Below are positions 38,957-47,577 of a stretch of 64,000 nucleotides of DNA, piece after piece (the first letter of the stretch is position 1; every line of letters begins with the position of its first letter). The position numbers and the translations under genes were made by a program. The notes under the pieces are model-generated. The model was not told the origin of the DNA and did no database searches. It saw nothing but the letters and a program-made list of their open reading frames with translations. The DNA is taken from the NCBI RefSeq assembly GCF_015223355.1, contig NZ_JADFFK010000010.1, forward strand, positions 124,001 through 188,000, given 5' to 3'. Origin of the DNA: Salipiger mangrovisoli. Its GTDB lineage: Bacteria; Pseudomonadota; Alphaproteobacteria; Rhodobacterales; Rhodobacteraceae.

Positions 38957-41050
38957 TCAGCTGCCCTGCAGCAGCGGCGTGATGCGGCGCACGGCGGCGC
39001 GGCGGTTTTCGCGCTCGTCGGCCTGGGTCTGCACGGCAAGGTCGCTCTCGCCGTAGCCCTGCAGCACCATGTTCTCGGGCGGCACATCGAAATATTCGCT
39101 GAGCGCCAGCGCCACCGATTCCGCGCGGCGGTCAGAGAGGGCGAGGTTGTAGCTCGCCGCACCCGTTGCGTCGGTGTGGCCCTCGATCAGGAAGACCTCG
39201 CCGGGGTTCTGCTCGATCATCCGCTTCATGGCGTTGCCAAGCGCCGCCAGTTCCTCGGCCTCGCCGGGACGGATCGCCGCCGAGTTGGTTTGGAAGGTCA
39301 CCGTGTCCACCGAGATCTCGGGCACCAGATGACGCACGCGGTCGATGTTGCGGATCTGATTGAGCGAGAAGGCACGGTTCACGCCCTGGGCTTCCTGTGC
39401 GGAGAGCGCGGCAGCAAGTTCCTCGCCATCCATCTCGCGGAAGTTCAGACGCTGGGTGTTGGCCTGCGGCAGCTCGCTGACCACCACCTGCTGGGCGCTC
39501 TGCGTGTCGTCGAAGAGCACCACGCGCTGGCCGTCGGGCAGGATGCGCGTGCGGCGCAGCACGCGGCCATCGGAGGTTTTCACCGTCTCGACGGTGTTGC
39601 CGTCGTCATAGGCGACAACCGTGCGGGTCGAGCCGTCGTTGTAGCGATAGGTCTTCACCTCGGACCCCGGCTGGCGCAGCAGCACGTCGTCGTTGCGCAG
39701 CACGCGGTACTGGCCATCCTGCTCGACCACCACGCGGTCGCCGGTGTTCTGCACCACCTGCGCGCCGTCGTCGAGGATCTGGCTCAGCGCGAAGGTGCCG
39801 AGACCGACCAGAGCCGCCTTCTCGAAGTTGCTCAGACCGTCCTCGTCGTCATCCTTCTTCGCCTTCTTGGCTTCGGCCGCAGCGGCAGCCTGTTGTTCTG
39901 CCGTGGCCTGCGCGCGCAGGTCGGTGGCAAAGTCCTCGTCCGAAGTGCGCACGTCGGCCTCGGTCAGGGTTTCCTCGACCAGCTCGGCATCGTCGGGGGT
40001 TTCTTCCGAAGATGCGGCAGCTGCGGCAGCGGCGGTCTGCTGCTGTTCTTCCTCGCGGGCAACGGCCTCGGCCTGCTGCTCGGCGCTCGGCGCCTCGGGC
40101 TCGGCGGCGGGTTCCGCGGCGGCCTCGGCTTCGGCTGCCGGAGTTTCGGCACCCGCGGTCGGTTCGGCATCCGCGGTCGCTTCGGACTCGGCGGTGGCTT
40201 CGGCCTCAGTCTGCGCCTCGGGGGTGACCTGTGCGGTACCCTCGCCCTCGGCGGCCTGCTGCGCTTCGAGCGCCTGCTTCAGCTCGTCCGTGCCTTCGGT
40301 CTCGCCAGCGGTTTCGGCCTGCATCTCCGGGGCGTCCGTCGGCTCGGGTGCCGCGGTGGGTTCGGCCGTGGTCTCGGCGGCCTGTTCCTCGGCCTGTTCC
40401 TCGGGCTGTGCCTCGGGCTCGGCACCGCGTTCCGCGGTGGCGTCTGCCGAAGCCTCGGGAGCCGCGGTATCGCCGGCCTGCTCCGCTTCGAGCTGCTGTT
40501 TCAGCTCATCCGCTGCAACGGCGTCACCTTCGGGTGCCGTCGCCTCGGCGTCTGCGGTGGCGGCGGGAGCCTCTGCCTCGGCCTTCGGCGCGGGGGCAGG
40601 CTCGGTTGCGGTCACCTCCGGTTGCGTCTCGACGGGCGCGGCCTCGCCGCCCTCGGCCTGGGCCTCGGCGTCCATCTGCGCCTCGGGCGCGGGTTCGGCG
40701 GGGGCAGCCTGCGCGGCCGCCTCTGCTGCCGGCTGCTCGGGCTGGACCGGCGCGGCGCTTTCGGCGGTTGCTTCGGGCGCTGCCTCGGCACCACCGGCCG
40801 CGCCGGTTTCAGCCTGCGCGTCGGCCTGGGCCTCGGCTTCGGCGGTCACACCGGTTTCTGCCGCGGATGCCTCCGGCTCGGCTGCGGTCGCCTGCTTGCC
40901 CTTCGCCTTCGGCGCCGCGTCGAGGCACGCCTTGGCGTCGGGGGTCTGCGCGCAGTCAGCCTTGTCCTGCTGGTTCTGAGCGGCAACGGGCATGGCGAGG
41001 CTGGCAGCCAGGGCGAGCATCGTCGTCGATTTCAGAAGACCTCTGGTCAT
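38957..41050 (-). CDS. OmpA-family outer membrane protein with long Ala/Glu-rich region
   Basis: A 697-residue exported protein. Signal peptide 1-24 (cleavage near PVAAQ); a Cys-containing segment; then about 300 residues (roughly 48-350) composed largely of Ala, Glu, Pro, Gln and Thr, including two related blocks DELKQQLEAEQAGD and DELKQALEAQQAAE; a hydrophobic stretch in EKAALVGLGTFALSQIL (about 405); a beta-rich middle; and a C-terminal OmpA peptidoglycan-binding domain (about 580-690) with VTFQTNSAAIRPGEAEEL and EGHTDATGAASYNLALSDRRA. The C-terminal Asp and Arg that bind diaminopimelate are present. The low-complexity part may span the periplasm. The DNA there is so biased that a 1238-codon antisense frame is open opposite. 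Confidence 0.88.
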   Translation of the reverse strand: MTRGLLKSTTMLALAASLAMPVAAQNQQDKADCAQTPDAKACLDAAPKAKGKQATAAEPEASAAETGVTAEAEAQADAQAETGAAGGAEAAPEATAESAAPVQPEQPAAEAAAQAAPAEPAPEAQMDAEAQAEGGEAAPVETQPEVTATEPAPAPKAEAEAPAATADAEATAPEGDAVAADELKQQLEAEQAGDTAAPEASADATAERGAEPEAQPEEQAEEQAAETTAEPTAAPEPTDAPEMQAETAGETEGTDELKQALEAQQAAEGEGTAQVTPEAQTEAEATAESEATADAEPTAGAETPAAEAEAAAEPAAEPEAPSAEQQAEAVAREEEQQQTAAAAAAASSEETPDDAELVEETLTEADVRTSDEDFATDLRAQATAEQQAAAAAEAKKAKKDDDEDGLSNFEKAALVGLGTFALSQILDDGAQVVQNTGDRVVVEQDGQYRVLRNDDVLLRQPGSEVKTYRYNDGSTRTVVAYDDGNTVETVKTSDGRVLRRTRILPDGQRVVLFDDTQSAQQVVVSELPQANTQRLNFREMDGEELAAALSAQEAQGVNRAFSLNQIRNIDRVRHLVPEISVDTVTFQTNSAAIRPGEAEELAALGNAMKRMIEQNPGEVFLIEGHTDATGAASYNLALSDRRAESVALALSEYFDVPPENMVLQGYGESDLAVQTQADERENRRAAVRRITPLLQGS

Positions 41051-41164
41051 TCGTTACATCCTTCTGCTTTTCCGCATCGCGCGGCATGGGAGGGCAACGA
41101 CGCGGGGTGCAAAAAGGTTCATTCAAAATGCGTAATAAATAAGCGGAAATGTGCTGGCCCGGCG

Positions 41165-42424
41165 CTAGGAACCGGTCAGCAGCGTCATCAACCGCATCTT
41201 CTCGCCGCTGTCCCGCGCGCTGGAAATAACCTCTGCGAGATCCTCGAGCGAGGCGATACTATGCCCGGCGCGGAAGCTGTCGACATGCGGCAGCATGGCG
41301 CGGATCCCGGCGGCCTTCGGCGCGAAACCGTCCCAGCGCAACAAGGGGTTGAGCCAGATCAACCGCCGCGCGGAGAGATGCAGCCGCTGCATCTCGCGCT
41401 CCAGCAGAACCGTGTCGTCGCGGTCGAGCCCGTCGGTGATCAGCAGCACCACCGCGCCCTGCCCCATGACCCGGCGCGACCAATCGCGGTTGAAGGCATG
41501 CAGACATTGCCCGATGCGGGTGCCGCCCTCCCAGTCCTGCGCCTCGGCCCCGGCGGCCTTCAGCGCGGCATCGACGTCTCGGGCTGCAAGATGGCGGGTG
41601 ATATTGGTGAGCCGCGTGCCGAAGGTGAAGGCATGCACCCTCGCCCAGCCTGCGCCGCGCCGGCCCGCCACCGCATGCAGGAAATGCAGCACCATCCGGG
41701 AGTACTGGCTCATCGAGCCCGAGATGTCGCAGAGCACCACGAGGTTGGGCCATTTCTCGCGCGGGGCAAGATGGGCAAGCCCGCGGATCTCGCCCCCCTG
41801 CCGCATCGCCGCGCGCAACGTGCGCCGCCAATCGAGCCGCCGCCCCTGCGCCGAAGCCTTGCCGCGCCGCGATGGCAGGGGCTTTACCGGAAGCTCGAGC
41901 CGGGCCAGCATGCGCTTCGCCTCGGCCACCTCCGCGAGCGACATCTGCTCGAAGTCGAGCTTTTTCAGCCGTTCCTCGCGCGAGGTCGTGAACGAGGCAT
42001 CGACCTCGATCCTGGTGTCCTCCTCCGCCTGCTCGGCGGCCGGGACCTCGGGCATCTGGTCGCCCAGCAACGCCTGCGCGGCGCGCTTCTCGGCCGATTG
42101 CGCCAGCTTCTCTTCCTGCACGCCGCGGATCGCCGGCAGCATCATCGACATCATGTGCTCGAGATAGCGCGGGTCGCGCCAGTAGAGCCGGAACACCTGC
42201 GCAAAGACCACGCGCTGATCTGGGCGCGAGACGAAACAGGCGTGCAGCGTCCAGTAGAAATCCATCCGGTCGGTGAAGCCCGCCGCCTCGACCGCGCGCA
42301 CCGCGTCGACCACCCGCCCCGGACCCACCGGGAGCCCGGCGCGGCGCAGGGCGCGGGCGAAATGCAGGATGTTTTGCGCCAGCCGCGGGTGCTCGGGGAG
42401 CGTGAGGGGGATTTGCTCGGCCAT
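41165..42424 (-). CDS. VWA-domain protein, CoxE-like
   Basis: A 419-residue protein with a von Willebrand A domain in the C-terminal half: the metal-site motif VVLCDISGSMSQYSRM (about residue 230) and the later TDGLDRDD. The N-terminal half is the CoxE-family region (FARALRRAGLPVGPGRVVDA). In carbon-monoxide dehydrogenase clusters CoxD (AAA+) and CoxE (VWA) insert or mature the metal site; elsewhere such pairs are chaperone-like systems of unknown client. The paired ATPase is 82 bases upstream. No molybdenum hydroxylase lies in the window, though moaA is nearby. Confidence 0.85.
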   Translation of the reverse strand: MAEQIPLTLPEHPRLAQNILHFARALRRAGLPVGPGRVVDAVRAVEAAGFTDRMDFYWTLHACFVSRPDQRVVFAQVFRLYWRDPRYLEHMMSMMLPAIRGVQEEKLAQSAEKRAAQALLGDQMPEVPAAEQAEEDTRIEVDASFTTSREERLKKLDFEQMSLAEVAEAKRMLARLELPVKPLPSRRGKASAQGRRLDWRRTLRAAMRQGGEIRGLAHLAPREKWPNLVVLCDISGSMSQYSRMVLHFLHAVAGRRGAGWARVHAFTFGTRLTNITRHLAARDVDAALKAAGAEAQDWEGGTRIGQCLHAFNRDWSRRVMGQGAVVLLITDGLDRDDTVLLEREMQRLHLSARRLIWLNPLLRWDGFAPKAAGIRAMLPHVDSFRAGHSIASLEDLAEVISSARDSGEKMRLMTLLTGS

Positions 42425-42476
42425 CAGGCGCGGAATGCCACTGGCGGGAAGGGCTTTCGGGGGCGCTGCCCCCGGA

Positions 42477-42504
42477 CCCCCGGGATATTTGGACCTAGAA
42501 GAAA
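42477..42504 (+). repeat. Dispersed intergenic motif, copy 5
   Basis: Reads ccccgggatatttggaccta followed by gaagaaac, in the spacer between the AAA+ and VWA genes, next to the inverted repeat gggggc-gct-gccccc. Confidence 0.5.
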
Positions 42505-42506
42505 CA

Positions 42507-43415
42507 TCAGGCGGGTTCGAGGGAGGCCCGCGCCTCGTCGAGCAGCCGCTTGGCCTCGCTGCCCTGGATCTTGGCGATGTCGTCCTGGTATTTCAGGATG
42601 GCGCCAAGCGTGTCGGAGATCACCTCGGGCGAAAGATCGATGACGTCGAGCGCCAGCAGGCACTTGGCCCAGTCGATGGTCTCGGCGACGCCGGGTTTCT
42701 TGAACAGATCCTCGGTGCGCAGGCGCTGCACGAAGGCGACGATCTGGCGCGACAGCGCCTCGGCCACCTCTGGCGCGCGGGCGTTCAGGATCTCGAGCTC
42801 GCGGGCGAAGTCGGGGTAATCGACCCAGTGGTAGAGGCAGCGGCGCTTCAGCGCGTCATGCACCTCGCGCGTGCGGTTCGAGGTGAGGATCACCGTCGGC
42901 GGCTCGGGGGCGCTGATCGTGCCGAGCTCGGGGATGGTGACCTGGAAATCGCTCAGCGCCTCGAGCAGGAAGGCCTCGAACGGCTCGTCGGTGCGGTCAA
43001 GCTCGTCGATCAGCAGGATCGGCGCGCCCGCCTCATCGGGGCGCATGGCCTGCAGAAGCGGGCGCTCGATCAGGAAATCGGGGCCGAAGAGATCGTGCCG
43101 GAGCCGCCCGCGGTCGGCCTCGCCGGCCGCCTCCGCGGCGCGGATGGCGATCATCTGCGCCGGGAAATTCCACTCGTAGACCGCCGAGCCCGCGTCGAGC
43201 CCCTCGTAGCATTGCAGGCGGATCAGCCGCCGGCCGGTGGCCAGCGCCAGCGCCTTGGCGATCTCGGTCTTGCCGACGCCCGCCTCGCCCTCGAGGAACA
43301 GCGGCCGGCCGAGCCGCAACGACAGAAACAGCACCGTGGCGAGCGGGCGGGGACAGACATAGCCGGTGCCCGCCAGCAGCGCCTGCACCGCGTCGATCGA
43401 GCTGGGTTCTTGCAT
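42507..43415 (-). CDS. MoxR/CoxD-family AAA+ ATPase
   Basis: A 302-residue AAA+ ATPase. Walker A is GEAGVGKTEIAKAL (about residue 43), Walker B ILLIDELDRTDE (about 133), sensor 1 VILTSNRTRE (about 174), and the arginine-bearing LKRRCLYHWVDYPD follows. It belongs with the VWA protein at 41165 as a MoxR-VWA pair, probably a metal-insertion or folding chaperone as for CoxD/CoxE. The start at 43415 follows an aggagga site; the frame is open for another 380 codons upstream, but that is antisense to a glycosyltransferase gene. Confidence 0.9.
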   Translation of the reverse strand: MQEPSSIDAVQALLAGTGYVCPRPLATVLFLSLRLGRPLFLEGEAGVGKTEIAKALALATGRRLIRLQCYEGLDAGSAVYEWNFPAQMIAIRAAEAAGEADRGRLRHDLFGPDFLIERPLLQAMRPDEAGAPILLIDELDRTDEPFEAFLLEALSDFQVTIPELGTISAPEPPTVILTSNRTREVHDALKRRCLYHWVDYPDFARELEILNARAPEVAEALSRQIVAFVQRLRTEDLFKKPGVAETIDWAKCLLALDVIDLSPEVISDTLGAILKYQDDIAKIQGSEAKRLLDEARASLEPA

Positions 43416-43574
43416 CAAGGTCTCCTCCTGCCTGAATTGCTGCCCGCCCGAGGCGGTGCGGTCAAGGGCCAAGCGTGGCCCGGCGGCCCGCCCGCGTTGA
43501 CGCGCCGAAGGCAAGATGCGAAGGTTTTGCGGCAGGATAACCGGGGCACAGCCCGGACGGCTACGGGCAGCGGT

Positions 43575-44636
43575 ATGAGTAAAGAAGACGGGACCTTGCC
43601 GCGCATCTGCGCGGTCACCTGCGTGAAGAACGAGGGCCCCTTCGTGGTGGAGTGGGTGGCCTACAACCGTGCTCTCGGCGTAAGCGACTTTCTTTTCTAC
43701 TCCAACGATTGCGACGATGGCACCGATGCGCTGCTCGACGCGCTGGCGCCCGCCGGTGTCGTGCATCTTGCCAACCCCGCCGCCGGCCGCAATTACCAGA
43801 TGGAGGCGCTGAAGGACGCCGCCCGTCAGGAGGTGGTGCGCCGCGCCGACTGGGTCTGGGTGGCCGATGTCGACGAGTTCCTCAACGTGCATGTCGGCGA
43901 TCACCGCCTGCCCGCCCTGATCGCCGCCTGCGGCGCACCGCAGGCCATCTCGGTCAGCTTCCAGTTCTTCGCCAACGGCGGCGTCTTGGGCTTCGAGGAT
44001 GCGCCGGTCATCGGCCAGTTCACCCGGACCCACAACCCGGATCTCTGGTGCGACCAGAGCGCCATCGAGGTGAAGACGCTGGTCCGCAGCGACTTCCCGC
44101 TGCAGTATTTCGGCGCGCACAGACCGTTCATCCGCAAGCGCCTGCCTGACGGTAAGCCGCCGCGCTGGACCGATGGCAGCGGGCGCCCGGTGCCCGCGTC
44201 CTTCCTTGCCGCCGACCGGCCGCGCCGGATGCGCAAATTCCCTGCCGCCGGAGCCCGGCGCCTTGCCACGCTCAACCATTATGCACTGCGCTCGCTCGAC
44301 AGCTATCTGGTCAAGACCGAGCGCGGCGACGTCAACCGCGAGGGGCGCGTCTTCGACGAGCGCTATTGGCAGGAACGCAACGACAGCGCCTGGGAAGAGC
44401 GCTCGATCCTGCGCATGCTGCCCGCGGTCCAGGCGGGCATCGCGGCGCTGCGCGCCCTGCCCGGTGTCGCCCGGCTGCACGAGCTGTCGGTGCAGGCGCA
44501 TCGTGCCAAGGTGGGAATGCTGCGTGCGCAGCCGCAGATCGCCGCCCGCGCCGCGCATCTCGCCGCGCTTCCGGCGCTGCCGCCCGGAGAGGCGGAACTC
44601 GTGACCCGGCTCGGACTGGCGGAGGGCGCGGCGTGA
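43575..44636 (+). CDS. Glycosyltransferase family 2-like protein, first of three paralogues
   Basis: A 353-residue GT-A-fold protein of the Glyco_tranf_2_4 type. N-terminal AVTCVKNEGPFVVEWVAYNR and FLFYSNDCDDGTD form the nucleotide-sugar site; Asp98-Val-Asp100-Glu-Phe is the metal-binding D-x-D motif. A C-terminal NHYALRSLDSYLVKTERG segment is shared with the domains at 45262 and 47578. There is no membrane segment, so it acts in the cytoplasm. Its stop overlaps the sulfotransferase GTG (GTGA). Acceptor and sugar are unknown; a cell-surface or exported polysaccharide is likely. Confidence 0.85.
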   Translation: MSKEDGTLPRICAVTCVKNEGPFVVEWVAYNRALGVSDFLFYSNDCDDGTDALLDALAPAGVVHLANPAAGRNYQMEALKDAARQEVVRRADWVWVADVDEFLNVHVGDHRLPALIAACGAPQAISVSFQFFANGGVLGFEDAPVIGQFTRTHNPDLWCDQSAIEVKTLVRSDFPLQYFGAHRPFIRKRLPDGKPPRWTDGSGRPVPASFLAADRPRRMRKFPAAGARRLATLNHYALRSLDSYLVKTERGDVNREGRVFDERYWQERNDSAWEERSILRMLPAVQAGIAALRALPGVARLHELSVQAHRAKVGMLRAQPQIAARAAHLAALPALPPGEAELVTRLGLAEGAA

Positions 44637-45265
44637 TCGTCGTCAACCTCGGCCTGCCGAAGAGCGGCACCACCACGCTTGGCCTTGCGCTGGAACGGGC
44701 CGGGCTCACGGTGGCCGACCACAGGCTGCGGCGGGGCAAGTGCCCCAATCCGGCGCTTGCCGGCAGCTATGTCGCGCGGCAGCTCTACGACGGCTATTTC
44801 CGCTCCGGCGATCCTCTGCAACGCCTCGGCGGGATCGACGCGCTTGCCGAGATCAGCGTTCTGAACACCCGGCTCAACCTCTGGCCGCAGACCGATTTCG
44901 GGCTGATCGAGGCGCTGCGGCAGCATCACCCCGAGTTGAAGTTCGTCGCCTCGATGCGTGACCCGCAGGCCATGGCGCAATCCATGCTGCGCTGGTCCGA
45001 CCTTGGCGCCAACCGGCTGCCGCGCCACGCGATCCCCGGCCTTCCGGCGGGCTACGGAGAGACCCGCCTGGAGCGCGCCCAGTGGATCGCCGCACATCAG
45101 GCATTCCTTCGCCGCATCTTCGCGGGCGATCCGCGCTTCCTGGCCTATGACATCGCGGACCCGCAGGCCCCGGCGCTGATCTCGGCGCATCTGGGCATTG
45201 CGCTGCCTTGGTGGGGCAAGGCGAACGAGAACACCGGCGGCCGCGGCAAGAGGGCACACGGGTGA
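44633..45265 (+). CDS. Sulfotransferase-like protein
   Basis: A 210-residue protein starting at a GTG that overlaps the preceding stop. VNLGLPKSGTTTLGLALERAG holds the intact PAPS 5'-phosphosulfate loop (PKSGTTTL), and VASMRDPQAMAQSMLRWS matches the 3'-phosphate-binding motif (R-D-P...S). It is short for the family, but both donor-site motifs are present, so transfer of sulfate from PAPS to a saccharide is a reasonable prediction. Its stop overlaps the next GTG in the same GTGA arrangement. Confidence 0.75.
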   Translation: MIVVNLGLPKSGTTTLGLALERAGLTVADHRLRRGKCPNPALAGSYVARQLYDGYFRSGDPLQRLGGIDALAEISVLNTRLNLWPQTDFGLIEALRQHHPELKFVASMRDPQAMAQSMLRWSDLGANRLPRHAIPGLPAGYGETRLERAQWIAAHQAFLRRIFAGDPRFLAYDIADPQAPALISAHLGIALPWWGKANENTGGRGKRAHG

Positions 45266-47574
45266 GAATTTTTGTCCATATCGGTCCCGAGGCCCGGACC
45301 AGCGCGCGTCTGCAGCAGGTGATGGACGCCAAGCGCCGGCAGATGGCCAAGCGCGGTGTGCTCTATGCCCGCAGCCCCGGCGCGCGCAACCACACGCGGC
45401 TCTTCATGGCGGTCAGCGATCCGCAGGCGGTGGATGCGCTGCGCTGGGGTCGCGGCTTTGCCGATCCTGCGCGCCAGGCCGCGTTGCGCGACGAGGTTGC
45501 GGCCCAGTTGCGCGGCGAGGTCGAGGCGGCCCGGCCGGAGGTGCTGATCCTCTCGGCACATCAGCTCGGCAGCGCACTGACCAGCCGCAGCGAGCTGACA
45601 CGGTTGCGCGCCCTGCTTGCCCCGCTGTCCGAAGACATCACCATCGTCGCCCATGTCGATGCCCCGGCCCGGATGCTCGCAGCCCAGTACGCGGCGCAGG
45701 TTCTTGAGGGCCGCAGGCGCGGGCTCGAGCTGGAGCTCGGCCTTGCCGGTGCCACGGACTGGTGGCAGGCGGCGCTCGACAGCCGGCCCGCGGCGGCGCC
45801 CGAGCGCGGGCTTTTCCCGGAGACGCAGGGAGCGGTTCACTGGCTCGATCTCGCGCGGCTCCAGCGCGGCTGGGAGGCCGCCTTCGGACCCGGAGCCGTG
45901 CGGCTGCGCAGCCTGGATCCGGCGACGTTTCATGGCGCCGGGGTGATCGACGAGATCCGCGCCGCCTTCGAGATCGCGCCGGCAATCGGCAAGGTGGCAC
46001 CGACAGAGCCGCCGCGCCCGCCTTCGGCGGCCTGGCTGAGCCGCTGCCGGCGGCTGAACGACGTGCTGCTGCGCTATCTCGCGGCCGAGCCCGCGCAGCA
46101 GATTCCACGCCCGCTCTGGCGCCGCTTGCTGGGCGAGATCAAGCTCGACGGCGCGCCGCTCGATCCCGGTGCGCTCGACGCCGTGAGCCGCCGCTTCGCC
46201 GCGGACATCGAGGGGCTGCTGGCGCAGCACCCCGGCCTGTCCCGCGACCACCTGCGCCCGGATCCCGCCACCACGGCCTGGCAGGAGGCCGATCCCGGCT
46301 TCGGCTTCCGCGCAACGCAATATCTCATGGCGTTCCGCTGGCGCATCGCCCAGGCCTCGAAGGAAGCCACATCCGACCCGAAGATCGCCACGCAATACAC
46401 TGATATATCGTCAAAACTCCCAGACTCCGCGCAGCGCAAGCTGGCCGCGTTGCAGGGCTCGCCCTGGGTGCCGCACAACCGTCTGGGCGGGCTGGACGAA
46501 ACCGCACCACAGGCGCCTTACAGCGCGACACCCGCGACAGCGACGCCGGACCGGGGCCAGCGGGTGATCCTCGGCTGCATGAAGAACGAAGCCCCCTATG
46601 TCGTCGAGTGGATCGCCTATCACCGGGTGATCGGTTTTGACGATTTTCTCATATATTCCAATGGCTGCGAGGATGGAACCGAGCTGATCCTCGGGCGGCT
46701 GGACCAGTTGGGCATCCTGCGGCACCGCGACAACAACGGCTGGAGCGGAAACTCGCCGCAGCAGCATGCGCTCGACGGCGCGCTCGACGAGCCAATGATC
46801 CGGGATGCGGCGTGGCTGCTGCATTCGGACGTGGATGAATTCGTCAACATCCGCTGCGGCAACGGCACGCTGGACGACCTCTTCGCCGCGGCGCCGGACG
46901 CCACGCATTTCGCCCTGACCTGGCGGCTCTTCGGCTCGGGCGGTATCCGCGAGTTGTCGGATGCCCCGGTGATCGCCCAGTTCAGCGACTGCGCACCGCG
47001 CTACTGCCCCAAGCCGCATACGAACTGGGGGTTCAAGACCCTGATGCGCGGCGTCGCCCCCTACGGGAAGCTGTCCTGCCACCGCCCGAACAAGCTACAT
47101 CAAGACACTGAAAACGTTATAAAATGGTCAAATGGATCAGGCCAGGACATGACCGGCGAAGTGCTTGGCAACGGCTGGCGCAACTCGCGCCGGTCGATCG
47201 GCTACGATCTCGTCCAGCTCAACCACTACGCGCTGCGATCGGCGGAAAGCTTTCTGATCAAGCGGCAGCGCGGGCGGGCGCTGCACGTGGATCGGCAGAT
47301 CGGGCTGAACTACTGGATCCGCATGGATTGGTCCGGTGCGCGTGACCTGACCATCCAGCGCAACCTGCCGCGGCTGCGGGCCGAGATGGCGCGGCTCTTG
47401 CGCGATCCCGAACTTGCCCGGCTGCACGCCGACGGCATGGCCTGGCACAGGGCCAGGGCCGCGGAACTGCGCGCCGATCGCGAATTCGGAAAGCTATTCC
47501 GAGAGGCGACGGCTTTGTCTCTCACCCCCGAGGAGCGCGTTGCCTGGGCGCTCTCGCTGGACATGGAGAGCTGA
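45262..47574 (+). CDS. Two-domain protein: degenerate sulfotransferase-like N-terminus fused to glycosyltransferase
   Basis: A 770-residue fusion starting at GTG 45262. The N-terminal part (1 to about 375) begins RIFVHIGPEARTSARLQQVM; related sulfotransferases read HIGxHKTGTTxLQ, so the PAPS-loop Lys and Gly are missing and the domain may be inactive. The C-terminal part (about 434-740) is a Glyco_tranf_2_4 domain (LGCMKNEAPYVVEWIAYHR, D-x-D at 523-525 in SDVDEFVNI, LNHYALRSAESFLIKRQRG). Several AT-rich islands (around 46395-46425, 46640-46665 and 47090-47145) contrast with the surrounding GC. Three bases separate it from the next gene. Confidence 0.78.
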   Translation: MRIFVHIGPEARTSARLQQVMDAKRRQMAKRGVLYARSPGARNHTRLFMAVSDPQAVDALRWGRGFADPARQAALRDEVAAQLRGEVEAARPEVLILSAHQLGSALTSRSELTRLRALLAPLSEDITIVAHVDAPARMLAAQYAAQVLEGRRRGLELELGLAGATDWWQAALDSRPAAAPERGLFPETQGAVHWLDLARLQRGWEAAFGPGAVRLRSLDPATFHGAGVIDEIRAAFEIAPAIGKVAPTEPPRPPSAAWLSRCRRLNDVLLRYLAAEPAQQIPRPLWRRLLGEIKLDGAPLDPGALDAVSRRFAADIEGLLAQHPGLSRDHLRPDPATTAWQEADPGFGFRATQYLMAFRWRIAQASKEATSDPKIATQYTDISSKLPDSAQRKLAALQGSPWVPHNRLGGLDETAPQAPYSATPATATPDRGQRVILGCMKNEAPYVVEWIAYHRVIGFDDFLIYSNGCEDGTELILGRLDQLGILRHRDNNGWSGNSPQQHALDGALDEPMIRDAAWLLHSDVDEFVNIRCGNGTLDDLFAAAPDATHFALTWRLFGSGGIRELSDAPVIAQFSDCAPRYCPKPHTNWGFKTLMRGVAPYGKLSCHRPNKLHQDTENVIKWSNGSGQDMTGEVLGNGWRNSRRSIGYDLVQLNHYALRSAESFLIKRQRGRALHVDRQIGLNYWIRMDWSGARDLTIQRNLPRLRAEMARLLRDPELARLHADGMAWHRARAAELRADREFGKLFREATALSLTPEERVAWALSLDMES

Positions 47575-47577
47575 CGC

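Noticed and set aside
38927-42643. A 1238-codon plus-strand frame opposite the OmpA-family and VWA genes
   Set aside because: Low-complexity translation (Gly/Leu/Arg/Cys-rich) that spans two real minus-strand genes; explained by biased codon use in the Ala/Glu tract.
42507-43415. CoxD/CoxE pair as evidence of a carbon-monoxide dehydrogenase locus
   Set aside because: No coxMSL-type molybdenum hydroxylase genes lie in the window, and MoxR-VWA pairs serve many clients.
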